NCBI GenBank assembly: GCA_039986595.1
Contig: JBDWQJ010000002.1
Coordinates: forward strand, 124,001 to 188,000
Reading direction: 5' to 3'
Length of the DNA: 64,000 nucleotides
Source: Lentilitoribacter sp039986595
GTDB lineage: Bacteria > Pseudomonadota > Alphaproteobacteria > Rhizobiales > Rhizobiaceae
Part shown: in pieces, positions 26,437 through 34,431 of the stretch
How the letters are laid out: the number at the start of each line of letters is the position of its first letter
Position numbering within the stretch: the first letter of the stretch is position 1
The notes under the pieces: model-generated
What the model saw: only the letters and a program-made list of their open reading frames with translations
What the model was told of the DNA's origin: nothing
Database searches by the model: none
Position numbers and translations under genes: made by a program

Positions 26437-27621
26437 CTATTTGTCACTTTCGGCGACCCCTTCAGCTAGCGCATCTGCATGACGGACGGTCCAAACGAGG
26501 AAGAAAACGATCAACAGACAAAACGGCATGATGGCATAAACGGCAGTATAGCTCCATGTTTGGGCAATAAAGCCAAACAGCGGCGGCGCCAATAAAATGC
26601 CGCCATACCCCACCGTTGTGACCATAGAAACAGCAATCCCGCCCGGAATGTTAGGCACATTGCCAGCTGCTGAAATAGCGATAGGAAATAGGTTAGCCAA
26701 TCCGATGCCTGAGATAAAGAACCCCAAGACCGCCGTAATTGGCGAAGTTGATAAAGTGACGAGCGAGAACCCGATAATGGCAGCAATCACTGAACACCTT
26801 AGCGTTTGAACAGCGCCAAACCGTTTGCGCAAATGATCACCTGAAAACCGCATGATGGCCATCGCTGTTGACGTTGCCGCAAAACCTGTTCCAGCCCAAG
26901 CGATAGAAACGCCACGTTCCGTGTTTAAAAACAAGGCGCTCCAATCAATGATCATGCCTTCCGGCACCACAGAAAACAATGCAACGACGCCCAACAGATA
27001 AGGTAATATCGCGCGCGGGAATTGAAGCGTTGGTTTTTCACCCTCATCATTTAAACTAGAATTTACCTGCAGTCTCGGCATTGCATAGAAATAGAAAATC
27101 AAAAATATGATTTGCCAGAATATCCCATGACCGATCTCACCAAAATATGACAGCGTAAAGCCCCCAACAAGGGCACTAACCAATGCACCAATACTCCAAA
27201 ATCCATGACAAGATGACATGATTGGAAAACGATGTTTCTTCTCAACCTCAATCACGTTGGAATTCATCGCAACATCCATCCCTGCCCATGTCGCACCAAA
27301 GAAGAACATAACGAAAATCGCAGACCAAAAATCAGGCACCAAAGTTAGAAAAGGGATACCAAATGAACAAATAAATGCGAGATATTTTATCGGCAAGCGC
27401 GTGCCATTTTTTGCAACAAATGCGCCAACAAAAGGCATGGCTAAAAGAGAGCCGAAACCCAACGCCAAGATTACCAAGCCAACCTGACTTTCGGTTAATT
27501 CAAGACGTGCTTTAAACGTCGGTATCATCGGCGCCCAGGCACCAATCAACATACCATTGATCAAAAACAAAGCAGATACCGCAATACGCGCAGGGGGCAT
27601 CGGGCCAAGAATTTTTTTCAT
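26437..27621 (-). CDS. major facilitator superfamily transporter
   Basis: 394 residues with about 12 hydrophobic segments and the MFS A-motif-like stretch GAFVAKNGTRLPIKYLAF after TM2. The N-terminal pattern (FLINGMLIGAWAPMIPTFKARLELTESQVGLVILALG, here split over two segments) is typical of the YbjJ/fucose-permease-like MFS group. The substrate cannot be predicted. It stands alone between ispG (upstream on the same strand is an orphan region) and has a 255-nt spacer before it containing a small palindrome. Confidence 0.85.
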   Translation of the reverse strand: MKKILGPMPPARIAVSALFLINGMLIGAWAPMIPTFKARLELTESQVGLVILALGFGSLLAMPFVGAFVAKNGTRLPIKYLAFICSFGIPFLTLVPDFWSAIFVMFFFGATWAGMDVAMNSNVIEVEKKHRFPIMSSCHGFWSIGALVSALVGGFTLSYFGEIGHGIFWQIIFLIFYFYAMPRLQVNSSLNDEGEKPTLQFPRAILPYLLGVVALFSVVPEGMIIDWSALFLNTERGVSIAWAGTGFAATSTAMAIMRFSGDHLRKRFGAVQTLRCSVIAAIIGFSLVTLSTSPITAVLGFFISGIGLANLFPIAISAAGNVPNIPGGIAVSMVTTVGYGGILLAPPLFGFIAQTWSYTAVYAIMPFCLLIVFFLVWTVRHADALAEGVAESDK

Positions 27622-27762
27622 TTGAGGTAACCAAGAAATCGAAGTTGGCTGTCAGCTAAACACCATTATTGGAGACTTGGCAAACGTTCTTTTTCGTTGA
27701 ACATATTAAGTGACTGGCGCGTAAAAGCGTAATCTCACATCCGTTATATCCCCAAAAGCAGA

Positions 27763-27778
27763 TGCAAACTTATTTGCA
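27763..27778. promoter_or_regulatory. palindrome in the 255-nt spacer between the MFS gene and the orphan gene
   Basis: TGCAAA-CTTA-TTTGCA is a perfect 6+4+6 inverted repeat, operator-like in size, about 140 nt upstream of the MFS start and 100 nt upstream of the orphan gene. The rest of the spacer (27622-27876) shows no gene I can support. No local regulator gene is present. Confidence 0.3.
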
Positions 27779-27876
27779 GGAAACGGAGGCCTCGTGCCAT
27801 ATGCGGAAGTCGGACCAACAATTTCCATATCCCTGAAACGCTTGAAAGCACAGTTCATCATACATATCTATTCAGT

Positions 27877-28665
27877 ATGTCAAAAAACAAAATGCTCTCA
27901 GATGTGCAGTTTTGGATCCTAATCACTGGTGTAGCAGGTATTATTGCAACTTCATACTTTACTGTTATGTCAGACCGCCGCGACGCAAGGTCACTTGAGA
28001 TTGAGATAGGTGAGAAGTTTGAAGGTGTCATGCAAAGGGCACGTAGCAATGATCGTCTAAATATTGATGACCTTCGTTGGGCACTCGATTTAAGTAACAA
28101 ACAGTGTGAGTATTATGGTGTCGCCGACAATGGGCTTCGATTGCAACGGCTCGCTTGGAAATCATTTCCAGCTGATAAGACGGACTTGGACGCCAATATG
28201 CCCGTGATCCGGTTGTTATTTGATAGCATGAATGCCATCGCAGAACACGGGTGCACTTCTGCTGATATACGCAGCCACCAAGAGGTGCCTTTAAGCCGAG
28301 CTTTATATTTGGTACCCAGTAGCACTGACCAACTTATTAGTCCTCAAGATGGTAGATTCTCAGCTGTTTGGCGGTACGCGACAGATGAACGTTATAAAAT
28401 AGATTTAATCAAAGTAGCCGAAATGCCCAGAAATCAACGCCGGGAGCATGCTGTAGCAAGAATTTCACTTGAATACCCAGTGTATCGTATTAGGCGAGCC
28501 GATGGGGGCAGATATCCAGCACTGATGATGTCAGATCTATTTGAACAGCTTCTTAAACTAAATGGTAGTGCGGAGATGTGTTTCATCACAGATTGTCACG
28601 CTTCAAATCAAACCTGCAACAATTGCTTCACGGATTCCAGCGGGAAAATTCTAATAGAAGAATAA
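27877..28665 (+). CDS. orphan hypothetical protein with N-terminal membrane anchor
   Basis: I do not recognise this 262-residue protein. It has one N-terminal TM segment (FWILITGVAGIIATSYFTVM, about 11-30) followed by a soluble domain with DRRDARSLEIEIGEKFEGVM. There are Cys residues near the C-terminus arranged CFITDCHASNQTCNNCF, spaced like a possible metal site or disulfides. The ATG at 27877 has no clear ribosome binding site. Neighbours on both sides are core genes of opposite strand, so it is a single-gene insertion in an otherwise conserved chromosome. Codon choice looks less biased than in its neighbours (impression only). The ORF is long and intact, so I think it is real. Confidence 0.6.
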   Translation: MSKNKMLSDVQFWILITGVAGIIATSYFTVMSDRRDARSLEIEIGEKFEGVMQRARSNDRLNIDDLRWALDLSNKQCEYYGVADNGLRLQRLAWKSFPADKTDLDANMPVIRLLFDSMNAIAEHGCTSADIRSHQEVPLSRALYLVPSSTDQLISPQDGRFSAVWRYATDERYKIDLIKVAEMPRNQRREHAVARISLEYPVYRIRRADGGRYPALMMSDLFEQLLKLNGSAEMCFITDCHASNQTCNNCFTDSSGKILIEE

Positions 28666-28771
28666 CTCCAAAATCTGAGTTGTACTGATATCTTAAGGGT
28701 GTACCCGTTGAGGGAATTTAAAATCCACATAAGTCTGCCTCGGGCCAAATGCACCACAGCTTTCAAAGCCA

Positions 28772-28843
28772 AAAAAGTTCTTCTCGTTCGTCGAAAGCGG
28801 AAATGCTCTACCCTAATAAAAACCTGTTTAGCTAGAACTTTTT
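28772..28843. repeat. long-range inverted repeat downstream of the orphan gene
   Basis: AAAAAGTTCT (28772-28781) and AGAACTTTTT (28834-28843) are perfect 10-nt inverted arms 52 nt apart, in the 270-nt spacer between the orphan gene and the pyc terminator. Nothing else was found in this spacer apart from the terminator. It could fold as a large hairpin or mark an insertion edge. Confidence 0.3.
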
Positions 28844-28876
28844 CTCAAAATCCTCCAACCAGCTAAAACGCACAAA

Positions 28877-28908
28877 AAAAGCACCAAACCGTTCAGCTTG
28901 GTGCTTTT
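28877..28908 (-). terminator. rho-independent terminator of pyc
   Basis: AAAAGCACCAA (28877-28887) and TTGGTGCTTTT (28898-28908) form an 11-bp stem with a 10-nt loop. Read leftward, the stem ends in a run of seven or more T, 27 nt after the pyc stop codon. Read rightward it ends in only four T, so it could partly terminate the orphan transcript too. Confidence 0.85.
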
Positions 28909-28934
28909 AAGTCTTCATAACTAAAAAGAGTGAT

Positions 28935-31900
28935 CTACACTTTATAGCTCACAAGCAAGTCTTTGGCGTCAATCTGGTCACCAATTTTAACAAGAACCTC
29001 GTCCATGATGCCGTCCTTTTCAGCGTGAATGGCTGTTTCCATTTTCATCGCTTCAATGGAAAGTAGAACATCACCAGACTTAATCTCTTGACCAGCAGAT
29101 ACTGCAACGGTTGAAATAACACCCGGCATTGGCGCGCCAACATGGTTATCATTGCCAATTTCAGCCTTTGAACGAACAGCAGAACCTGATGCACCATGTG
29201 CACGATCCGGAACTTTAATTCGGCGAGGTTGGCCGTTAAATTCGAAGAACACTGTGACCATGCCCTTCTCATCAGTTTCACCTACAGCTAAGTTGCGCAC
29301 CACAAGTGTTTTACCTTTTTCAATTTCAACAAAGGCTTCTTCACCCGCAGGTAGACCGTAGAAATATACAGGTGTCGCAAGCGTGCTAACAGGACCATAT
29401 GTTTCTGAGATAAGCGCAAAGTCAGTAAACACTTTTGGATACATCAGATATGATGCGAACTCGTTTTCACTGATAGAACGCTCAAGCTTTGTCTCAATGT
29501 CGGCGCGCTCTTGCGCAAGATCAGCATCTTCAAGCAATGAGCCTGGACGAACTGTATAAGCATCTTCGCCTTTAAGCACTTTTTTCTGCAATGCTTCCGG
29601 CCAACCTTTTGGCGGTTGACCCAAATCACCACGCATCATGGATACAACTGATTCAGGGAATGCGACATCCTTGTCTGGATTTTCAACATCCGCGACAGTC
29701 AGATCCTGGCTCACCATCATCAATGCCATATCGCCAACAACTTTCGAAGACGGTGTCACTTTTACAATATCGCCGAACATTTGGTTCGCATCAGAATAAG
29801 TTTGCGCAACTTCATGCCAACGTGTTTCCAAACCAAGCGAACGTGCTTGTTCTTTTAGATTTGTAAACTGACCACCTGGCATTTCGTGAAGGTAAACTTC
29901 AGATGCCGGGCTTTGGCTGATAGACTCAAACGCCGCATATTGATCGCGCACGGCTTCCCAATAGAAGGAAATGCGGCGGATCCATTCACTATCAAGATTT
30001 GGATCACGATCAGAACCTTTAAGCGCTTCAACAATTGAACCAAGGCAAGGTTGCGAAGTATTTCCCGACAGCGCATCCATTGCAGCGTCAACCGCATCAA
30101 CACCTGCATCTACTGCTGCAAGCACAGTTGCCGCTGAAATACCTGATGTATCATGCGTGTGGAAATGAATTGGTAGATCTGTAGATTCACGAATTGTTTT
30201 AAACAATTGTTTCGCAGCATTAGGTTTTAACAAACCAGCCATATCTTTAACCGCAATGATATGAGCACCGGCTTTATCTAGCTCTTCAGCAAGTTCAGCA
30301 TAATATTTAAGGTCATATTTTGGACGTGCTGAATTTAGAATATCACCTGTGTAACAGATCGTTGCTTCACAAAGCTTATTTTCCTCACGTACCGCATCCA
30401 TTGAAACGCGCATGTTTTCAACCCAGTTAAGGCAATCAAACACACGGAACAGATCAATGCCGCCATCAGCAGCTTGCTTAACGAACTGCTTTACAACATT
30501 GTCAGGGTAGTTTTTGTAACCAACACCGTTGGCCCCACGCAAAAGCATCTGCAGCAAGATATTTGGCGCAGCTTCGCGGATAAGCGACAAACGCTCCCAT
30601 GGATCTTCAGTTAAGAAACGCATGGATACATCAAATGTCGCACCGCCCCAACACTCAAGTGAGAACAAGTTTGGTAATGCACGTGCATATGTACCTGCGA
30701 TATTTGCAATATCATGCGTACGCATACGTGTAGCCAACAAAGATTGGTGACCATCGCGCATTGTTGTATCAGTGATCAATGCTTGCTTTTGAACTCGCAT
30801 CCATTTGGCAAATTTATCAGGACCCAACTCGTCCAATTTATCTTTCGTGCCCGGAACAATATCGTTTGTAGTGTAAGGAACAATCGGCGGCGTCGCATCT
30901 GCTTGTGGTAACGGACGACCTTTTGTTTCAGGGTGACCATTCACGGTCACATCAGCGATATACGTCAAAAGCTTTGTTGCACGATCCTGACGTTTAACTT
31001 CTTCAAACAGAGCAGGCGTCGTATCAATGAACTTTGTTGTGTAGGTATTGTTCTTAAATTCCTCGTGGCCAATAATCGCTTCAAGGAATGTTAAATTGGT
31101 TGCAACACCGCGAATACGAAACTCGCGCAATGCACGATCCATACGCGCAATCGCTTCCTCAGGTGAAGGTGCCCAAGCCGTTACTTTTTCAAGCAATGGG
31201 TCATAAAAACGCGTGATCACAGCACCCGAATATGCGGTACCACCATCAAGGCGAATACCAAAACCAGTTGCACCGCGATAAGCTGTAATACGGCCATAAT
31301 CAGGGATAAAGTTCAGCTCCGGATCTTCTGTCGTGATACGGCACTGCAAAGCGTGACCATTTAGCTTGATATCTTCTTGCGCAGGCACACCAGATTCAGG
31401 TGTTCCAATCGCTTCGCCATCCAAAATGTGGATCTGAGCTTTAACAATATCAATGCCGGTTACTTCTTCGGTAACAGTGTGCTCAACCTGGATACGTGGG
31501 TTTACTTCAATAAAGTAGAACTTGCCTGTATCCATATCCATTAGATATTCAACGGTACCCGCGCCAACATATTTCGTCGAACTTGCAAGCATCAATGAAT
31601 AAGTCGCAAGCTCTTGGCGTTGCTCTTCAGTTAAATAAGGTGCAGGCGCGCGCTCGACAACTTTTTGGTTACGACGTTGAACCGAGCAATCACGCTCAAA
31701 CAAATGTACGACATTGCCATGCGTATCACCAAGAACCTGGCTTTCAACGTGACGAGCACGCTCAACTAGTTTTTCAAGGTAAATCTCGCCTTTACCAAAT
31801 GCAGCAATCGCTTCGCGGCGCGCTTCTGTCGATTCACGTTCAATCTCATCCTCAGAACGAATGACGCGCATACCGCGGCCACCACCACCCCATGAGGCTT

Positions 31901-32396
31901 TGAGCATAAGAGGATAGCCGATTTCAGCGGCCATCTTTTTTACTTCTTCAACATCTTCTGGCAGCGGGTCTGTTGCAGGAACAACCGGCACACCAACTTC
32001 TAGTGCAAGATTTCGCGCAGCAACTTTATTACCCAAACGGCGCATGGTTTCACCACGCGGACCAATGAATGTTATTCCTGCTTCATCACAAGCATCAACA
32101 AATTCTGGGCTTTCAGATAGAAGACCATAACCTGGGTGAATTGCATCAGCACCAGAAAGTTTTGCGACACGAATAACTTCTTCAATTGAAAGATAGCTTT
32201 CAATCGGGCCAAGATCACGGTCTAAATGTGGACCGCGGCCAATCTGATAAGATTCATCTGCTTTGAACCTATGAAGGGCAAGTTTGTCCTCTTCAGCCCA
32301 TATTGCTACTGTTTTAATGCCAAGCTCGTTAGCGGCACGAAAAACACGAATGGCAATTTCAGACCGGTTCGCTACAAGAATTTTGGATATTTTCAC
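28935..32396 (-). CDS. pyc: pyruvate carboxylase (GTG start)
   Basis: Anaplerotic carboxylation of pyruvate to oxaloacetate with biotin and ATP. From the GTG at 32396 it has 1,153 residues, the size of single-chain tetrameric PYC. Order: biotin carboxylase with ATP-grasp (KILVANRSEIAIRVFRAA at the start, SWGGGGRGMRVI, FIEVNPRIQVEHTVTEE), carboxyltransferase (TTMRDGHQSLLATRMRT, HFHTHDTSG metal histidines), tetramerisation region, and a biotinyl domain with Lys1118 in EAMKME. GTG is preferred because GGAG lies 8 nt upstream. A TTG at 32453 gives a longer frame, but that lies in a hairpin-containing leader. It is monocistronic with its own terminator. Confidence 0.96.
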   Translation of the reverse strand: MKISKILVANRSEIAIRVFRAANELGIKTVAIWAEEDKLALHRFKADESYQIGRGPHLDRDLGPIESYLSIEEVIRVAKLSGADAIHPGYGLLSESPEFVDACDEAGITFIGPRGETMRRLGNKVAARNLALEVGVPVVPATDPLPEDVEEVKKMAAEIGYPLMLKASWGGGGRGMRVIRSEDEIERESTEARREAIAAFGKGEIYLEKLVERARHVESQVLGDTHGNVVHLFERDCSVQRRNQKVVERAPAPYLTEEQRQELATYSLMLASSTKYVGAGTVEYLMDMDTGKFYFIEVNPRIQVEHTVTEEVTGIDIVKAQIHILDGEAIGTPESGVPAQEDIKLNGHALQCRITTEDPELNFIPDYGRITAYRGATGFGIRLDGGTAYSGAVITRFYDPLLEKVTAWAPSPEEAIARMDRALREFRIRGVATNLTFLEAIIGHEEFKNNTYTTKFIDTTPALFEEVKRQDRATKLLTYIADVTVNGHPETKGRPLPQADATPPIVPYTTNDIVPGTKDKLDELGPDKFAKWMRVQKQALITDTTMRDGHQSLLATRMRTHDIANIAGTYARALPNLFSLECWGGATFDVSMRFLTEDPWERLSLIREAAPNILLQMLLRGANGVGYKNYPDNVVKQFVKQAADGGIDLFRVFDCLNWVENMRVSMDAVREENKLCEATICYTGDILNSARPKYDLKYYAELAEELDKAGAHIIAVKDMAGLLKPNAAKQLFKTIRESTDLPIHFHTHDTSGISAATVLAAVDAGVDAVDAAMDALSGNTSQPCLGSIVEALKGSDRDPNLDSEWIRRISFYWEAVRDQYAAFESISQSPASEVYLHEMPGGQFTNLKEQARSLGLETRWHEVAQTYSDANQMFGDIVKVTPSSKVVGDMALMMVSQDLTVADVENPDKDVAFPESVVSMMRGDLGQPPKGWPEALQKKVLKGEDAYTVRPGSLLEDADLAQERADIETKLERSISENEFASYLMYPKVFTDFALISETYGPVSTLATPVYFYGLPAGEEAFVEIEKGKTLVVRNLAVGETDEKGMVTVFFEFNGQPRRIKVPDRAHGASGSAVRSKAEIGNDNHVGAPMPGVISTVAVSAGQEIKSGDVLLSIEAMKMETAIHAEKDGIMDEVLVKIGDQIDAKDLLVSYKV

Positions 32397-32437
32397 GAAT
32401 ACATCTCCGTCAGATGGATCAAATTGATCGGGCAAGC

Positions 32438-32454
32438 CTTGGGTTTGTCCCAAG
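32438..32454 (-). promoter_or_regulatory. hairpin in the pyc 5' leader
   Basis: CTTGGG-TTTGT-CCCAAG forms a 6-bp stem with a 5-nt loop about 42 nt upstream of the pyc GTG. It could be leader structure or an operator palindrome. The remaining spacer to the rhlE stop (to 32579) shows nothing clear. Confidence 0.3.
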
Positions 32455-32579
32455 CCTGGAAGTTACAAGAACTTCATAACGGGTGATGTATTGCATTGCA
32501 ACATTTGAAAATCAATCCGTAGAACTGACGAAGTAAAATCCGTAGTCCTACGGTACAAGATTATTCGGTTAAAATGCAG

Positions 32580-33881
32580 CTATGCCGCGCGTTTCGCGCT
32601 GCCTTTGCGTGCATTTGTGCGGCGTCGAGTTGACTGTGGACGAGCAGATTTATCTGCACCTTCACCGCCTTCTTTCTTCTTGCCACCACGTGCATGTTTC
32701 TTGAAACTAAACGGTTTTGCCTTGCTTTTCGCTTGTCCAGGCTTTCCAGCACCGCCTTTACCACCGGCTTTTTTACGCGCAGGACGTGGCACATCGGTGT
32801 TCGGGTTCATCAGTTTTGAGATCGCATACCATTTTTCATCATCAGCTTGTGAAATAAAGCACAATGCTTCACCTTCAGCACCTGCACGCGCAGTACGGCC
32901 AATACGGTGAATGTAATCCTCTGGTGATTGTGGCAGATCAAAATTGATCACGTGCTCAATGTGCGGGATGTCCAAGCCGCGAGCAGCAATATCGGTTGCA
33001 ACCAAAATTCGAATGCGTTTTGCGTGGAAGCTTTTGATCACACGCTCACGCTTATTATGCCTTAAATCACCATGGATTGCATCAGCTTCATGGCCTTCTT
33101 TAGACAAACGCTTGGCCATTTTATCGGCATTGTACTTACTTTTGACAAAGACGATGATTGAGCCTTCGCGCTTATTCAACTCATCCTGCAAACGCGGGTA
33201 TTTTTCCCCTTGCGTTAAATGCACAATCTCTTGCTTGATATTTTTCGCAGGATCGGTCACCGAACCGATAGCAACGCGCTCTGGGTTGATCATGTATGAT
33301 TTCGAAAGGTTTACAATATTATGCGGCAGCGTTGCTGAGAACAATAATGTCTGACGTTGTTTTGGCATATGCTTGATGATTTTATCAATCTGAGACGCAA
33401 ACCCCATATCCAGCATGCGGTCTGTTTCATCGAGCACTAAGAAGCTTGTACGATCTAAACGCAATGACTTACGCGTTAGATGGTCATTGATACGGCCAGG
33501 TGTTCCAACAATCACGCGCGGGTCGCGTCGTAAGTGGTTAAGCTGTTTAGGCATCGGCTCACCACCGATCAACAAAGCTGTTAGAATTTTTGATTTCTTA
33601 CCCAAAAACCCTTGGATAGCTTGATGAACTTGCGACGCCAATTCACGTGTTGGCGTGATAACAACGGCCATATCGTCCGGGTTTGCCATCAGTTTGGCAA
33701 CCAGCGGAATACCAAAGGCACCTGTTTTACCAGTACCGGTTTGTGCAGAACCCAAAATATCTCGACCCTTTAGCGCAAGGGGAATGGCTTTTTGTTGCAC
33801 AGGCGTAGGTTTGTTAAATCCCAAATGGTCCAGACAGTGCTGAAGAGATTCAGGTAAATTAAATGAATTAAAGTTTTCCAT
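32580..33881 (-). CDS. rhlE: DEAD-box RNA helicase, RhlE-like
   Basis: 433 residues: Q-motif (FNSFNLPESLQHCLDHLGFNKPTPVQ, in two halves), motif I AQTGTGKT (46-53), motif Ia TPTRELA, motif II as DETD rather than DEAD (VLDETDRMLD), motif III SAT, motif V ARGLDIP and motif VI HRIGRTARAG. The last 80 residues are a Lys/Arg/Gly-rich tail for RNA binding. Such helicases act in ribosome assembly and mRNA decay and are often cold-induced. AAGGA lies 7 nt before the ATG, directly beside a 9-bp hairpin, and the leader is unusually long and structured. Confidence 0.92.
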   Translation of the reverse strand: MENFNSFNLPESLQHCLDHLGFNKPTPVQQKAIPLALKGRDILGSAQTGTGKTGAFGIPLVAKLMANPDDMAVVITPTRELASQVHQAIQGFLGKKSKILTALLIGGEPMPKQLNHLRRDPRVIVGTPGRINDHLTRKSLRLDRTSFLVLDETDRMLDMGFASQIDKIIKHMPKQRQTLLFSATLPHNIVNLSKSYMINPERVAIGSVTDPAKNIKQEIVHLTQGEKYPRLQDELNKREGSIIVFVKSKYNADKMAKRLSKEGHEADAIHGDLRHNKRERVIKSFHAKRIRILVATDIAARGLDIPHIEHVINFDLPQSPEDYIHRIGRTARAGAEGEALCFISQADDEKWYAISKLMNPNTDVPRPARKKAGGKGGAGKPGQAKSKAKPFSFKKHARGGKKKEGGEGADKSARPQSTRRRTNARKGSAKRAA

Positions 33882-33893
33882 GTCATAATCCTT

Positions 33894-33917
33894 TGCGACG
33901 GAGGAAAATCCATCGCA
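33894..33917 (-). promoter_or_regulatory. SD-adjacent hairpin in the rhlE leader
   Basis: On the minus strand TGCGATGGA (33917-33909) pairs with TCCGTCGCA (33902-33894) across a 6-nt loop TTTTCC, giving 9 bp with one G-T pair. It ends immediately before the AAGGA ribosome binding site of rhlE. A second imperfect structure lies just upstream, closed by AACGG (33960-33964 read in reverse) and CCGTT (33924-33928), with inner GCGC arms. Placement next to the SD suggests translational control of the helicase, for example by temperature or by the helicase itself (inference). Confidence 0.5.
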
Positions 33918-33998
33918 TGTAAAAACGGCATCGCGCTGCTTTCATATAAAGCGCAACAACCGTTATAATGTTTCGTCAGACATTAAAGGATCAACAAA

Positions 33999-34081
33999 GA
34001 TGAAAATGATCGCGAAAAGCCTGAGCTGGGGCAAGCCCTCGGAGCTCAACTGCTTTCGGGCCTTTTAAATGAGTTTTCATC
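33999..34081. ncRNA. candidate structured RNA element between rhlE and rplU
   Basis: A nested set of inverted repeats: GATGAAAA (33999-34006) with TTTTCATC (34074-34081); AAAAGCC (34015-34021) with GGCCTTTT (34059-34066, one bulge); GAGCT (34023-34027) with AGCTC (34043-34047), extended by GGGG/CCCT around a CAAG loop. The core is much richer in G and C than its AT-rich surroundings, which suggests selection on structure. It lies downstream of a minus-strand promoter (so in the rhlE leader) and also downstream of a plus-strand TATAAT. It could be a cis-regulatory leader of rhlE or a separate small RNA; the strand cannot be decided from sequence. Confidence 0.5.
34000..34068 (+). CDS. possible 22-codon leader peptide or small protein
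   Basis: ATG 34000 to TAA 34066-34068, with AAAGGA at 33985-33990 spaced 9 nt and a perfect TATAAT at 33964-33969. The peptide starts MKMIAKSLSWGKP and ends in NCFRAF; a second in-frame ATG is at 34006. It contains no run of one amino acid codon, so it is not a classical amino-acid attenuator. The codons are G/C-ending, unlike those of neighbouring genes, and the ORF coincides exactly with the structured element. It may therefore be a by-product of RNA structure. Low confidence as a coding gene. Confidence 0.25.
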   Translation: MKMIAKSLSWGKPSELNCFRAF

Positions 34082-34097
34082 AACTCTTTGGACGCTA

Positions 34098-34125
34098 ATT
34101 ATAGACAGGCGCTTAAGAATGCAAG
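34098..34125 (-). promoter_or_regulatory. candidate sigma70-type promoter for rhlE
   Basis: On the minus strand, CTTGCA (34125-34120), a 16-nt spacer and a perfect TATAAT (34103-34098). Transcription would start near 34091 and give a leader of about 210 nt before the rhlE ATG, including the structured element. Confidence 0.55.
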
Positions 34126-34211
34126 AACAATTGTGCATAGCAGCATTGCGTTGCTCACCCAGAAGGCGCCCAAAGCCCTTCTATATAAGAGTGCCAAACG
34201 ACCAAAATTCC

Positions 34212-34240
34212 TTGACTTGTCAGCTAATTGAGCGTATCGG
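34212..34240 (+). promoter_or_regulatory. candidate sigma70-type promoter for rplU-rpmA
   Basis: TTGACT (34212-34217), 17-nt spacer, TATCGG (34235-34240), which fits alphaproteobacterial housekeeping promoters with a strong -35 and a weak -10. The transcript would have a leader of about 185 nt before rplU. Confidence 0.5.
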
Positions 34241-34431
34241 AACAGCTAAGCGGTGCAATTTATTTTGTGCCGTTTATCTTTGCATGCAGTATATCGCATC
34301 AAAGTTGAACCGATAATCTTTTATTATACAATAGGTTATCATTGATCGTAGACTGAAAAAAGACGGTCTTTTGCCTGCATGAATAGATGCAAAAGCAAAA
34401 AGAACTGGACTGAACACTAAAAGGAAAAAAA

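Larger units (their letters stand above)
33882..34431. other. 550-nt interval between rhlE and rplU
   Basis: This is the largest gene-free interval in the window. From left to right it holds: the SD-adjacent rhlE hairpin (33894-33917); an imperfect stem (33924-33964); a plus-strand TATAAT (33964-33969); a self-complementary GC-rich element with a 22-codon ORF (33999-34081); a minus-strand promoter (34098-34125); a rplU promoter candidate (34212-34240); and a hairpin (TTTTGC near 34369 with GCAAAA near 34389) before rplU. I see no tRNA, rRNA or larger gene. Confidence 0.7.

Noticed and set aside
27721..27876. Open plus-strand stretch upstream of the orphan gene (reads like ...GNGGLVPYAEVGP...)
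   Set aside because: Short, no start with ribosome binding site, and no recognisable family; most likely chance, though a gene remnant cannot be excluded.
34000..34068. Amino-acid attenuator (leader peptide) for rplU or rhlE
   Set aside because: The 22-codon ORF has no run of identical or pathway-related codons and no terminator/antiterminator pair linked to the downstream gene.
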